Source: an uncultured Lachnospiraceae bacterium
GTDB taxonomy: Bacteria > Bacillota > Clostridia > Lachnospirales > Lachnospiraceae
Assembly: GCA_910587765.1 (NCBI GenBank)
Contig: CAJUNR010000002.1
Location: 88,412-152,411, forward strand
DNA length: 64,000 nucleotides
Direction of reading: 5' to 3'
The notes under the pieces were generated by a model, which saw nothing but the letters and a program-made list of their open reading frames with translations, ran no database searches and was not told the origin of the DNA. Shown here one piece after another: positions 43,406 through 51,629 of this stretch. The position numbers and the translations under genes were made by a program. The stretch's first letter is position 1, and each line of letters begins with the position of its first letter.

Positions 43406-43432
43406 GGGTTGTCGATAAGACAGCCCTTTTTT
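43406..43432 (+). terminator. rpmB terminator
   Basis: GGGTTGTC-GATAA-GACAGCCC (one G-U pair) followed by six T. Confidence 0.85.
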
Positions 43433-43434
43433 CC

Positions 43435-43526
43435 TATGCATACGGGCGCCCAGAGGAAAATGGTCAGCAGAGCTGACGGGCACCCGATGCGCGAGTAGGG
43501 GAAGATGAATCTTTCCTACTCGATTG
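43435..43526 (+). repeat. Dispersed palindromic repeat, copy 1
   Basis: Shares most of its length with 48564-48654. It starts TATGCATACGGG, with GGGCGCC/GGGCACCC arms around GTCAGCAGAGCTGAC, then GCGCGAGTAGGGGAAGA and its complement to CTACTCGATTG. Both copies lie just after the terminator of a short, single-gene transcript and fold into two hairpins. Non-coding. Confidence 0.75.
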
Positions 43527-43577
43527 CACACGGGCGTGTGCGCGGACAGCCGGGAAAGGCGGAGCGGGCAAAAACGG

Positions 43578-43724
43578 TCAGCAGATGAAGAAGCACTGGT
43601 AACCGCAGAGCATGAGGACGGCGGACAGGAAGATGCGCAGGAACAGGTTGTCTTGCGGAAGGAACAGAGTGAGAAAGATACCGATTCCTGTCCAGAAAAG
43701 TATCAAACCAAGTGTTTTTCTCAT
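43578..43724 (-). CDS. Small membrane protein, 48 residues
   Basis: Minus-strand frame starting MRKTLGLILFWTGIG and ending GYQCFFIC. Two hydrophobic helices are separated by LPQDN, with a basic N-terminus, the usual form of a real small membrane protein of Firmicutes. It is flanked by non-coding repeat and promoter sequence. The ribosome binding site is weak (AGGAAAACGGTGAT). No known function. Confidence 0.5.
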   Translation of the reverse strand: MRKTLGLILFWTGIGIFLTLFLPQDNLFLRIFLSAVLMLCGYQCFFIC

Positions 43725-43804
43725 GCGATCACCGTTTTCCTGTCAGCGCTTGCTTATTCTATCTATATGCGGAAATCTGCAAATATAGAAAAAACAAAAA
43801 TTTA

Positions 43805-43833
43805 TTTCATTTTTGCAGATTATCGGGTATAAT
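43805..43833 (+). promoter_or_regulatory. Promoter of the Asp23/Gls24-like gene
   Basis: TTTCAT, 17 bases, TATAAT in a very AT-rich stretch. The -35 box is weak and the -10 box perfect. Confidence 0.55.
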
Positions 43834-43870
43834 AAGTAATAATTATGTAATAAAACCGGGAGGTATTCAT

Positions 43871-44227
43871 ATGCAGGGACAGATTAATACGGAACTTGGC
43901 AGTATTACGATTGATGCGGATGTAATCGCTGCTTATGCGGGCTCTGTCGCGATCGGATGCAGCGGCATCGTGGGTATGGCGACGCTGGATATGCGCGACG
44001 GTCTGATGAAGCTTTTGAAAAAAGACAGCATCAAGCGGGGGATCGAAGTTGCGATCGAAGAGAACGAGATCTATCTGGCGTTTCACATGATTGTGGCGTA
44101 CGGAGTCAACATACCGGTGGTCTCTGAGAATCTGATGGATTCGGTCAAATACCAGGTGGAGGCGTTTACCGGTATGAAGATCGGCAGGATCGACATCTTT
44201 GTAGAAGGCGTAAGAGTGATTGATTAA
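43871..44227 (+). CDS. Asp23/Gls24-family envelope stress protein (YloU-like)
   Basis: 118 residues. Family features: INTELGSITIDADVIAAYAG, GCSGIVGMA, GIEVAIEENEIYLAFHMIV and VNIPVVSENLMDSVKYQVE. In Firmicutes this gene (yloU) commonly precedes yloV/fakA, as here. ATG 43871 follows GGGAGG; longer in-frame starts run into the promoter. Confidence 0.93.
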   Translation: MQGQINTELGSITIDADVIAAYAGSVAIGCSGIVGMATLDMRDGLMKLLKKDSIKRGIEVAIEENEIYLAFHMIVAYGVNIPVVSENLMDSVKYQVEAFTGMKIGRIDIFVEGVRVID

Positions 44228-44245
44228 CGAGGGAGGAACTGCACT

Positions 44246-45922
44246 GTGATTAAGACAATTGATGCCCGGATGGTAGCAAAGATGTTCCTGGGCGGTGCCA
44301 AAAATCTTGAATCCAGAAAGGAATGGATAAACGAACTGAATGTGTTTCCGGTGCCTGACGGAGATACGGGAACCAATATGACTTTGACGATCACGGCGGC
44401 TGCGGCCGAGGTCAGCGGCCTCGAAGAGCTGAATATGGAGACGCTGGCCAAATGTATCTCATCCGGTTCCCTGCGCGGCGCGAGGGGAAATTCGGGCGTG
44501 ATTCTGTCCCAGCTTCTGCGGGGATTTACCAAGGGAATCAAGGACCGTGAAGAGCTGGACGTGATTGATCTGGCCAATGCCATGCAGAAAGCGGTGGAGA
44601 CGGCGTACAAGGCGGTCATGAAGCCCAAGGAAGGCACGATCCTGACCGTGGCAAAGGGCGCGGCGCTGAAAGCGGCGGAGCTGGTGCAGACGCTGGAGGA
44701 CGTGGAAGAGTTCTGCCGTCTGGTGATTGAGGAAGCGGAAGCGGTTCTGGCGAAGACTCCGGACATGCTCCCGGTATTGAAGGAAGCCGGCGTGGTGGAT
44801 TCCGGCGGACAGGGACTGGTGGAGGTGCTCAGGGGCGCGTACGACGCGCTTCTTGGAAAAGAAGTGGGCGATTCCTTCGAGGCCGTGAAGAGAGAGGCTC
44901 CGGTCCGCGTCAGCGCGCAGACGGAGGCCGATATCCGTTTCGGTTACTGCACGGAATTTATCATTATGCTCGATAAGGCGTATGACGAGCAGACGGAACT
45001 GGATTTCAAGGCGTTTCTGGAATCCATTGGCGATTCGATCGTAGTCGTGTCGGATGACGATATCGTTAAGGTACATGTACATACGAACGATCCCGGACTG
45101 GCAATCCAGAGGGCGCTGACGTATGGTTCCTTATCGAAGATGAAGATTGACAATATGCGTCTGGAGCACGAGGAGAAACTGATCCGCGACGCTTCCAGAA
45201 TCGCGAAGGAGCAGAAGGAGCGGGAGCAGGCGGAAAAGGAAAGGAAATCCGAAGAGCCCCGCAAAGAGATGGGCTTTATCTCCGTATCCATCGGCGAGGG
45301 AGTGGGAGAGATCTTCCGGGGGCTGGGAGTGGATTATCTGATCGAAGGCGGGCAGACGATGAATCCGAGCACCGAGGATATGTTGGAGGCCATTGAGAAG
45401 GTCAATGCGGACCACATTTTCATCCTTCCGAACAATAAAAATATTATCCTTGCGGCGAATCAGGCCGCTTCCCTGACCACAGAGAAGCAGGTGACGGTGA
45501 TCCCGACGAAGACGGTTCCCCAGGGAATTACCGCCATGGTCAACTACATTCCGGAGGAGACTCCGGAGGAGAACAAGACCCGCATGCAGGCGGAGATTAA
45601 AAACGTGAAGACCGGACAGGTGACCTATGCGGTCCGCGACACGAAGATTGACGAGAAAGAGATCCATCTGGGAGATATCATGGGCATCGGCGACGAAGGG
45701 ATTCTGGCCGTCGGCAGGGAGATCAGGGAGACGGCGCTGGCGATGATGGAAGGGCTGGTGGACGCCGACTCGGAGATCATCGGCATCTATTACGGCGAGG
45801 AGGTTTCTCAGGAAGATGCCGCGGCGCTGGGAGATCAGATTGCCGAACGGTACGCGAACGCGGAAGTGGAGGTCCACTACGGCGGACAGCCGATCTATTA
45901 TTATGTAATTTCAGTGGAATAG
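44246..45922 (+). CDS. DAK2-domain fatty acid kinase FakA-like protein (YloV)
   Basis: 558 residues. N-terminal DhaL/DAK2 ATP-binding domain (NELNVFPVPDGDTGTNM, SGSLRGARGNSGVILSQ), middle domain (about 215-320) and a C-terminal DegV-like part (GEGVGEIFRGLGVDYLIEGG, FILPNNKNI). FakA phosphorylates fatty acids bound to FakB. Start GTG 44246 after GGGAGGAAC. Coupled to the Asp23-like gene by a 18-base gap. Confidence 0.92.
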   Translation: MIKTIDARMVAKMFLGGAKNLESRKEWINELNVFPVPDGDTGTNMTLTITAAAAEVSGLEELNMETLAKCISSGSLRGARGNSGVILSQLLRGFTKGIKDREELDVIDLANAMQKAVETAYKAVMKPKEGTILTVAKGAALKAAELVQTLEDVEEFCRLVIEEAEAVLAKTPDMLPVLKEAGVVDSGGQGLVEVLRGAYDALLGKEVGDSFEAVKREAPVRVSAQTEADIRFGYCTEFIIMLDKAYDEQTELDFKAFLESIGDSIVVVSDDDIVKVHVHTNDPGLAIQRALTYGSLSKMKIDNMRLEHEEKLIRDASRIAKEQKEREQAEKERKSEEPRKEMGFISVSIGEGVGEIFRGLGVDYLIEGGQTMNPSTEDMLEAIEKVNADHIFILPNNKNIILAANQAASLTTEKQVTVIPTKTVPQGITAMVNYIPEETPEENKTRMQAEIKNVKTGQVTYAVRDTKIDEKEIHLGDIMGIGDEGILAVGREIRETALAMMEGLVDADSEIIGIYYGEEVSQEDAAALGDQIAERYANAEVEVHYGGQPIYYYVISVE

Positions 45923-45939
45923 ACCGCAGGTTTCTTAAT

Positions 45940-45971
45940 CGGGCAGGGAAAAGTTTTCCCCTGCCCGTTTT
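45940..45971 (+). terminator. Probable terminator after the FakA-like gene
   Basis: CGGGCAGGGAAAA-G-TTTTCCCCTGCCCG, one bulged C, followed by TTTTG. T run short, so partial read-through into recG is possible. Confidence 0.7.
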
Positions 45972-46031
45972 GCAGACCTGCCGAAACGGCGGAAGTCGGG
46001 AACGGTACGGACACGCGGGAAGGAGGACGGT

Positions 46032-48089
46032 ATGGAGCTTCAGGATTCGGTTCTGGCGCTGAAAGGAATCGGGGAGAAGACGGCGGCCCTGTTTGCGAAA
46101 GTCGGAGTGCATACGATCGAAGATCTGATTACCTATTATCCGCGGGGATATGAGATCTGTGAAGCGCCGGTGGAGCTGTCGCAGATCGAGGACGGAAGAA
46201 AATACGCGGTGTGGGGGATGGTTCTGTCGGTATCGCCGGTGAAGCGGTATACAAAATATCAGGTGTTCACGGCGCAGATTCGGGTGGGCGCGGCGCAGAT
46301 GCAGGGAACCTGGTATAACGTGCCTTTTCTGCGGAATCGTTTTCCGCGGGGCGCGCGGTATATTTTCCGCGGGATTGTCAATCGGTCCGGGGAGCAGTAC
46401 CGGATGGAGCAGCCGGAGTATTATCTGCCGGAGGATTATGAGAAATTGCTGCATGTCATGCAGCCGAAATATCCGCTGACGGCCGGACTGACCGGGAAGA
46501 CGGTGGCAAAGGCGGTCCGGCAGGCGCTGGACGTCGGGCGCTCCCGGATAGAGGAGTACCTTCCGGAACCGCTTCTGAAAAAATACGGGCTGATGCCGGA
46601 ACCGGAAGCGGCCGGGCTTGTGCATTTTCCGGGGAATGAGGAGGAGATGAGAAGGGCGAGGAACCGGCTGGTGTTCGACGAGTTTCTCTTGTTTGTGCTT
46701 GGATTGAGGAGGCTGAAGGAGAGCCAGGAGGAGCTTCGCAATGAGGCCAGAATGTCGCAGACTCCGCTGACGGAGCAGATCGTCCGCTCGCTTCCCTATG
46801 AACTGACCGGAGCGCAGAGGCGGGTATGGAACGAGATTGCCGCCGATATGACCGGGGAACATATCATGAGCCGGCTGGTGCAGGGAGACGTGGGTTCCGG
46901 AAAGACGATTCTGGCGGTGCTGGCGCTTACCCTGGCGGGCGGCAGCGGTTATCAGGGAGCGCTGATGGCGCCGACGGAGGTGCTGGCAAAGCAGCATTAT
47001 CAGTTCGTCAGCGAACTTTTTCAAAAATATGGCATTCCGCTGGCGCCGATTCTGCTGACCGGTTCGATGACGCAGAAAGAAAAGAGAATCGCCGGGGAAA
47101 AGATCGCGGCCGGAACAGTGCAGATCATCATCGGGACCCATGCGCTGATTCAGGAAAAGGTCGTCTATCACAGGCTGGGACTGGTGGTGACGGATGAGCA
47201 GCACCGGTTCGGAGTGCGTCAGCGGGATACGCTGGCGGGGAAAGGGCTGCATCCGCATGTGCTGGTCATGAGCGCCACGCCGATTCCGAGAACGCTGGCG
47301 ATCATCGTATACGGGGATCTGGATATTTCCGTGGTGGACGAGCTTCCGGCGCACCGGCTTCCGATTAAGAACTGTGTGGTGGACGAGTCGTACCGGTCCG
47401 GCGCTTACCGTTTTATGGAGAAAGAGACGGCTCTGGGACATCAGGTGTATATCATCTGCCCGATGGTGGAGGAGAACGACGAGTTAGAGCTGGAGAACGT
47501 CACAGACTATACGAAAAAACTCCGCAGGATCCTTCCGGGACTCGCGGTTGAATGTCTCCACGGCCGGATGAAGGCGAAAGAAAAAAATGAGATCATGGAG
47601 CGGTTTGCAGCAGGGGAGATACAAATTCTGGTGTCGACGACCGTCATCGAAGTGGGAATCAATGTGCCCAACGCAACGGTGATGATGGTGGAAAACGCGG
47701 AGCGTTTCGGCCTGGCTCAGCTTCACCAGCTCAGAGGACGCGTCGGCCGGGGCGACGCCCAGTCGTATTGCATCTTCATGAGCGGAAGCCGGGGAAAGGA
47801 GACGAAGAAACGGCTGGAAGTGCTGAACCGTTCCAACGACGGATTCTACATCGCGGGGGAAGATCTCAGGCTGCGGGGACCGGGCGATCTGTTCGGAATC
47901 CGGCAGAGCGGCGTGCTGGAGTTCAAGCTGGGCGATGTGTTTCAGGATGCGAAGCTTCTGCAGGATGCCGGCGGGGCCGCGGAGGAAATCCTGAGAGAGG
48001 ATCCCGGCCTGGAAAAAGCAGAACACCGTATGCTGTCCTGCAGGCTGGAAAGCAGTCTGAAAAAGGGCTGGGAAAGCGCGGCTCTCTAG
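46032..48089 (+). CDS. recG: ATP-dependent DNA helicase RecG
   Basis: 685 residues. Wedge domain with OB fold (about 1-150, YYPRGYEICEAP), then helicase motifs: LVQGDVGSGKTILAVLAL, MAPTEVLAKQHY, VVTDEQHRFGVRQR, MSATPIPRTLA, STTVIEVGINVPNATVM and LHQLRGRVGRG. It reverses stalled forks and branches. GGAAGGAGG precedes the ATG. Confidence 0.97.
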   Translation: MELQDSVLALKGIGEKTAALFAKVGVHTIEDLITYYPRGYEICEAPVELSQIEDGRKYAVWGMVLSVSPVKRYTKYQVFTAQIRVGAAQMQGTWYNVPFLRNRFPRGARYIFRGIVNRSGEQYRMEQPEYYLPEDYEKLLHVMQPKYPLTAGLTGKTVAKAVRQALDVGRSRIEEYLPEPLLKKYGLMPEPEAAGLVHFPGNEEEMRRARNRLVFDEFLLFVLGLRRLKESQEELRNEARMSQTPLTEQIVRSLPYELTGAQRRVWNEIAADMTGEHIMSRLVQGDVGSGKTILAVLALTLAGGSGYQGALMAPTEVLAKQHYQFVSELFQKYGIPLAPILLTGSMTQKEKRIAGEKIAAGTVQIIIGTHALIQEKVVYHRLGLVVTDEQHRFGVRQRDTLAGKGLHPHVLVMSATPIPRTLAIIVYGDLDISVVDELPAHRLPIKNCVVDESYRSGAYRFMEKETALGHQVYIICPMVEENDELELENVTDYTKKLRRILPGLAVECLHGRMKAKEKNEIMERFAAGEIQILVSTTVIEVGINVPNATVMMVENAERFGLAQLHQLRGRVGRGDAQSYCIFMSGSRGKETKKRLEVLNRSNDGFYIAGEDLRLRGPGDLFGIRQSGVLEFKLGDVFQDAKLLQDAGGAAEEILREDPGLEKAEHRMLSCRLESSLKKGWESAAL

Positions 48090-48146
48090 CCGGAACCGCA
48101 GAAAATGGGAGTGGCGGATGTCATTTCGCGACCCCGTTTTCGCGCG

Positions 48147-48172
48147 GTTCAGCGCTGGAGCGCTGAACTATT
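48147..48172 (+). terminator. Hairpin terminator after recG
   Basis: Perfect 9-bp stem GTTCAGCGC-TGGA-GCGCTGAAC followed by TATTTAAAT. Confidence 0.55.
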
Positions 48173-48312
48173 TAAATAAAAAAACTGTCAGAAAATGAAG
48201 GAATTGACAGTGTATGAGCGCGCCAGATGCATATACTATAGTCGTAACAAACAACAACAAATTGCAGAGCGGCAAAGGTTACAGGCCGCCTTGCAGTAAG
48301 GAGGAGTTTATT

Positions 48313-48516
48313 ATGTCTAATTCTACAAACAGAGCAGCAGTACCGGAAGCGAAGAGCGCGCTGGAGCGTTTCAAGTATGAGGTGGCAAGCGAGATCGGCG
48401 TGCCCTTGACGGACGGTTACAACGGTGACCTGACGTCGAAGCAGAACGGTTCTGTAGGCGGGTATATGGTGAAGAAAATGATCGAGGCGCAGGAGCGTCA
48501 GATGGCTGGTAAATAA
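48313..48516 (+). CDS. Alpha/beta-type small acid-soluble spore protein
   Basis: 67 residues. SASP signature: ALERFKYEVASEIGVPL with the germination-protease site, and NGSVGGYMVKKMIEAQE. These proteins coat spore DNA. ATG 48313 follows AAGGAGGAG. Upstream, GTATG (48215-48219) and ATACTATA about 16 bases later loosely resemble a forespore sigma-G promoter. It shows the organism can sporulate or descends from spore formers. Confidence 0.95.
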   Translation: MSNSTNRAAVPEAKSALERFKYEVASEIGVPLTDGYNGDLTSKQNGSVGGYMVKKMIEAQERQMAGK

Positions 48517-48526
48517 GAGGTTGTGG

Positions 48527-48559
48527 ATACGGGGATGCCGCTGTGCGGCATCCCCGTAT
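48527..48559 (+). terminator. SASP gene terminator hairpin
   Basis: Perfect 15-bp stem ATACGGGGATGCCGC-TGT-GCGGCATCCCCGTAT directly after the gene. No T run; it is followed at once by repeat copy 2. Confidence 0.7.
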
Positions 48560-48563
48560 GTCG

Positions 48564-48654
48564 TATGCATACGGGTGCCTAAGGAAGATTGTCAGCAGAG
48601 CTGACAGGCACCCGATGCGCGAGTAGGGGAAGATTTATCTTCCCCACTCGATTG
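48564..48654 (+). repeat. Dispersed palindromic repeat, copy 2
   Basis: Same element as 43435-43526. Stem arms GGGTGCC/GGCACCC around GTCAGCAGAGCTGAC; second hairpin CGAGTAGGGGAAGAT / ATCTTCCCCACTCG. In this copy the second stem is nearly perfect, while copy 1 has paired changes on both arms (for example GGGGAA/TTTCC), so base pairing is kept although the sequence drifts. Confidence 0.75.
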
Positions 48655-48688
48655 TGCCGGCGGCGGATCGCGCAGGCCGGAAAAACGG

Positions 48689-48716
48689 TTGACAAGCCGG
48701 AAAAAAGTGCTATGCT
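48689..48716 (+). promoter_or_regulatory. Promoter of the AEC transporter gene
   Basis: TTGACA, 16 bases, TATGCT with extended TGC. Confidence 0.75.
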
Positions 48717-48777
48717 GTAAATTGTCATGCCGCCGGGACGTGCGGGACGATAAAGACATAAAAGCGAGGAAATAAAA

Positions 48778-49692
48778 ATGGCTGTATTTACGGTTTTTTT
48801 TCAGATGCTGGCGCTGCTGATCATGATCGCCGCCGGGTATGTGATGGCAAAAAAGGGGATGCTGGATGAGCACACCAACGGGAAGCTCTCGAAGATGATC
48901 GTCAACGTCTTCAACCCGATGCTGTTTCTCTCCAGCGCCCTCGATTCGGTGGGACAGATCTCCGCGGGCCTGATGCTTCAGATCGGACTGATCGCCGCCG
49001 GGATGTTCGTCTTCTTTATTGCGGCGGGCATGGCGCTGACCCCGTTTTTTGACCGGGATCCGGGCCAGCGGAAGATCTTTCAACTGATGTTCGTCTTCTC
49101 CAATCTCGGATTTATCGGCATCCCGGTGATCAGCAGCGTGCTGGGACCGGATTATGTGGTATATATCACGGGATTTCTGGTCATGTATAACATTATTTTC
49201 TATACGTACGGAATTGCCGTTATGGACGGAAAGTTTTCCCTGGATTCGCTGAAAGGGATGGTCAATCCGGGCACCGCAAGCTGCGCGGCCGCCGTCGCGG
49301 TGCTCGTCCTGGAACCTGAGGTGCCGGAGTTTATCGAGACGGCGGTCACGTATCTGGGGAATGCAACGTCGCCTCTGGCGCTGGTGCTGGTGGGCTACGC
49401 GCTGGCCTGTTCCGACCTGAGAAAGGTGTTCGGCGCGACGCGGCTGTATCTGTTCTCGGCAGTCAAGCTGCTGGTTCTGCCGCTTCTGATGCTCCCGGTT
49501 CTGCGGATGGTCACGGAGGACGCGGCAGTGCTCTCCGTATGCATGATTATGTTCGGCATGCCGATCGGAAATATGCCTCTGATGCTGGGAAATGAGAGAG
49601 GGATCGACGGGACGACCTGCAGCGCGGCGATTATTCTGACGACGGTGCTGTGCGTATTTACGGTTCCGCTGCTGGTGACGGCGGCGGTATAA
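48778..49692 (+). CDS. AEC-family (auxin efflux carrier-like) transporter
   Basis: 304 residues, about ten hydrophobic helices in two halves. Family features: MIAAGYVMAKKGMLDEHTN, LSKMIVNVFNPMLFLSSAL and the second-half NATSPLALVLVGYALA, GMPIGNMPLMLGNE. Bacterial members move organic acids such as malate. AGCGAGGAAAT precedes the ATG; single-gene unit with its own promoter. Confidence 0.9.
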   Translation: MAVFTVFFQMLALLIMIAAGYVMAKKGMLDEHTNGKLSKMIVNVFNPMLFLSSALDSVGQISAGLMLQIGLIAAGMFVFFIAAGMALTPFFDRDPGQRKIFQLMFVFSNLGFIGIPVISSVLGPDYVVYITGFLVMYNIIFYTYGIAVMDGKFSLDSLKGMVNPGTASCAAAVAVLVLEPEVPEFIETAVTYLGNATSPLALVLVGYALACSDLRKVFGATRLYLFSAVKLLVLPLLMLPVLRMVTEDAAVLSVCMIMFGMPIGNMPLMLGNERGIDGTTCSAAIILTTVLCVFTVPLLVTAAV

Positions 49693-49720
49693 AATCTCCT
49701 GAAAAAACTTACAAAAACTA

Positions 49721-49749
49721 TTAACAAATATCCATATTTGTGGTAAAAT
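49721..49749 (+). promoter_or_regulatory. Promoter with embedded operator for the lactonase gene
   Basis: TTAACA (49721-49726), 17 bases, extended TGG-TAAAAT (49741-49749). The spacer contains the perfect inverted repeat ACAAATAT-CC-ATATTTGT (49724-49741), ideally placed for a repressor. Confidence 0.7.
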
Positions 49750-49793
49750 TTTTATAGCTATGAGCGGGACTTTCAGGAGAGGAGTATCCATCG

Positions 49794-50858
49794 ATGGACC
49801 AGAAGAAATACGTGGCATATGTGGGAACCTATACCCACGGCAGCAGCAAAGGGATCCACATCTATGATCTGGATGTGGAGAATGGAAGGGCTGCGGAGCG
49901 CAAAGTCGTTCCCATCAACAACCCTTCGTACATCAAGAAATCACACAATGGGAAGTTTCTTTATTCCATTTCGGACGAAGGAGTTCAGTCCTTCCGAATC
50001 CTCCCGGATGGCGGTCTGGAGCCTGTGAACAGCGCTTCGATCCGCGGTATGAGAGGCTGTTATCTGTCTACGGACCGGGAAGACCGCTTCCTGTTTGTGG
50101 GAGGCTGGCATGACGGAAAGGTGACGGTCATGCATCTGAATGAGGACGGGACGATCGGCGAGATGGCGGACGGGATCTTTCACAAGGGACTGGGAAGCGT
50201 GGCGGAGCGGAATTTCCGGCCCCATGTGAACTGCGTGAACATTACGCCGGATCAGAAGTATCTGTGCGCGGTGGATCTGGGCGTGGATCAGGTGAAGATT
50301 TATAAATTTGATCACGAAACCGGCAGAATCAAACTGATCGATATCCTGCGCTGCGAGCAGGAGAGCGCTCCCCGTATTATCAAGTTCAGCCCGGACGGCC
50401 GCTTTGCCTATCTGGTCTGCGAGCTGAAGAACTATATCAGCGTCTATTCCTACCGGGATTCCTCGAAGGGACCGGTCTTCGAGCTGGTACAGAAGATGCC
50501 GACCAGAAGCAAATACCATTCGCAGGTCAGCGCGGCGTGCGTGCTGCGGTTTTCCAGAGACTGGAACTATCTGCTCTGCTCCAACGCGGGCGACAACACG
50601 ATGGGGATTTTCAAGGTCGATCAGGAGTCCGGCATGCTGGAGAAGATCTGCATCCTGCCGGTGAGCGGCGATTATCCGAAGGCCGGCGATTTCTTCCCGG
50701 ACAACCGCCATTTTATGTCCCTGAATCATGAGACCAACAGCATTACCATCTTCCGCATCAACTACGAGGAGAAATATTTCAGCATGTGGGGCAAACCTCT
50801 GAAGGTGGAGACGCCCAACTGCATTCTGGTATCGGAGATCGAGCAATCGCCGGCATGA
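49794..50858 (+). CDS. Lactonase-family beta-propeller (6-phosphogluconolactonase-like)
   Basis: 354 residues, seven-bladed beta-propeller of the YbhE/Pgl type: YVAYVGTYTHGSSKGIHIY start, HVNCVNITPDQKYLCAVDLG, FSPDGRFAYLVCEL and DNRHFMSLNHETNSITIF. YbhE hydrolyses 6-phosphogluconolactone; other members act on other sugar lactones, so the substrate is uncertain. It has its own promoter with a likely repressor site. Confidence 0.88.
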   Translation: MDQKKYVAYVGTYTHGSSKGIHIYDLDVENGRAAERKVVPINNPSYIKKSHNGKFLYSISDEGVQSFRILPDGGLEPVNSASIRGMRGCYLSTDREDRFLFVGGWHDGKVTVMHLNEDGTIGEMADGIFHKGLGSVAERNFRPHVNCVNITPDQKYLCAVDLGVDQVKIYKFDHETGRIKLIDILRCEQESAPRIIKFSPDGRFAYLVCELKNYISVYSYRDSSKGPVFELVQKMPTRSKYHSQVSAACVLRFSRDWNYLLCSNAGDNTMGIFKVDQESGMLEKICILPVSGDYPKAGDFFPDNRHFMSLNHETNSITIFRINYEEKYFSMWGKPLKVETPNCILVSEIEQSPA

Positions 50859-50924
50859 GAAAGTAAAGCTGTTTGTACAGCGTTACAACTATACACACCT
50901 ATACAAGAAAAGGAGAAGGATAAT

Positions 50925-51491
50925 ATGAATTTTGTTGTTGAGACATCGGCTCGCCACGTACACGTTTCCCAGGAGGATCTGGAGACCTTATTCGGCAAAG
51001 GCTATGAGCTGACGAAGAAGAAGGATCTCTCCCAGCCGGGACAGTATGCATGCAACGAGAAAGTGACGATTGTAGGAAGCAAGAAGGAGATGGCGGCTTC
51101 CATCCTCGGACCGGTCCGTCCGGCAAGCCAGGTGGAGATTTCCCTGACGGACGCGCGTTCGATCGGCGTGGACGCTCCGGTCCGTGAGTCCGGCGACGTG
51201 GCAGGCAGCGGTTCCTGCAAGCTGGTAGGTCCCTGCGGCGAGGTGGAGCTGAAGGAAGGCGTGATCGCGGCGAAGCGCCACATCCATGCGACTCCGGAAG
51301 ACGCGGAGAAGCTTGGCGTCAAAGACAAGGACGTGGTATCCGTGAAAATTGATACGGACGGCAGAAGCCTGGTGTTCGGAGACGTCGTCGTACGCGTCAG
51401 CCCGAAATTCGCACTGGCGATGCACATTGATACCGACGAGTCCAATGCGGCAGGCTGCGGCAGAGAAGTATACGGCGAGATCGTGAAATAA
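50925..51491 (+). CDS. pduL: Phosphate acyltransferase PduL
   Basis: 188 residues. Two PduL beta-barrel halves, each with the zinc-binding His cluster: SARHVHVSQED at the start and AAKRHIHATPEDAEKLG in the second half, plus LGPVRPASQVEISLTDA. It converts acyl-CoA and phosphate to acyl phosphate. No microcompartment-targeting extension is present at the N-terminus, and no other shell or pdu genes are near. It directly precedes ackA, so it likely acts as the phosphotransacetylase of acetate formation. Confidence 0.95.
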   Translation: MNFVVETSARHVHVSQEDLETLFGKGYELTKKKDLSQPGQYACNEKVTIVGSKKEMAASILGPVRPASQVEISLTDARSIGVDAPVRESGDVAGSGSCKLVGPCGEVELKEGVIAAKRHIHATPEDAEKLGVKDKDVVSVKIDTDGRSLVFGDVVVRVSPKFALAMHIDTDESNAAGCGREVYGEIVK

Positions 51492-51629
51492 TACCAGCGG
51501 AACTTAAAACAGGATCTGTCCGGACACAGTGCAGAGTTGTTTATGGTTGCGGAGGCGGACAAAAACTGCTCGGGGTATTCGGATAGTGTCGGGACAGATA
51601 CGGAACTTAAATTAGGAGATTACATAATC

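Noticed and set aside
48215..48245. Sigma-G promoter of the SASP gene
   Set aside because: GTATG and ATACTATA only loosely match the consensus and spacing; mentioned in the gene entry but not called.
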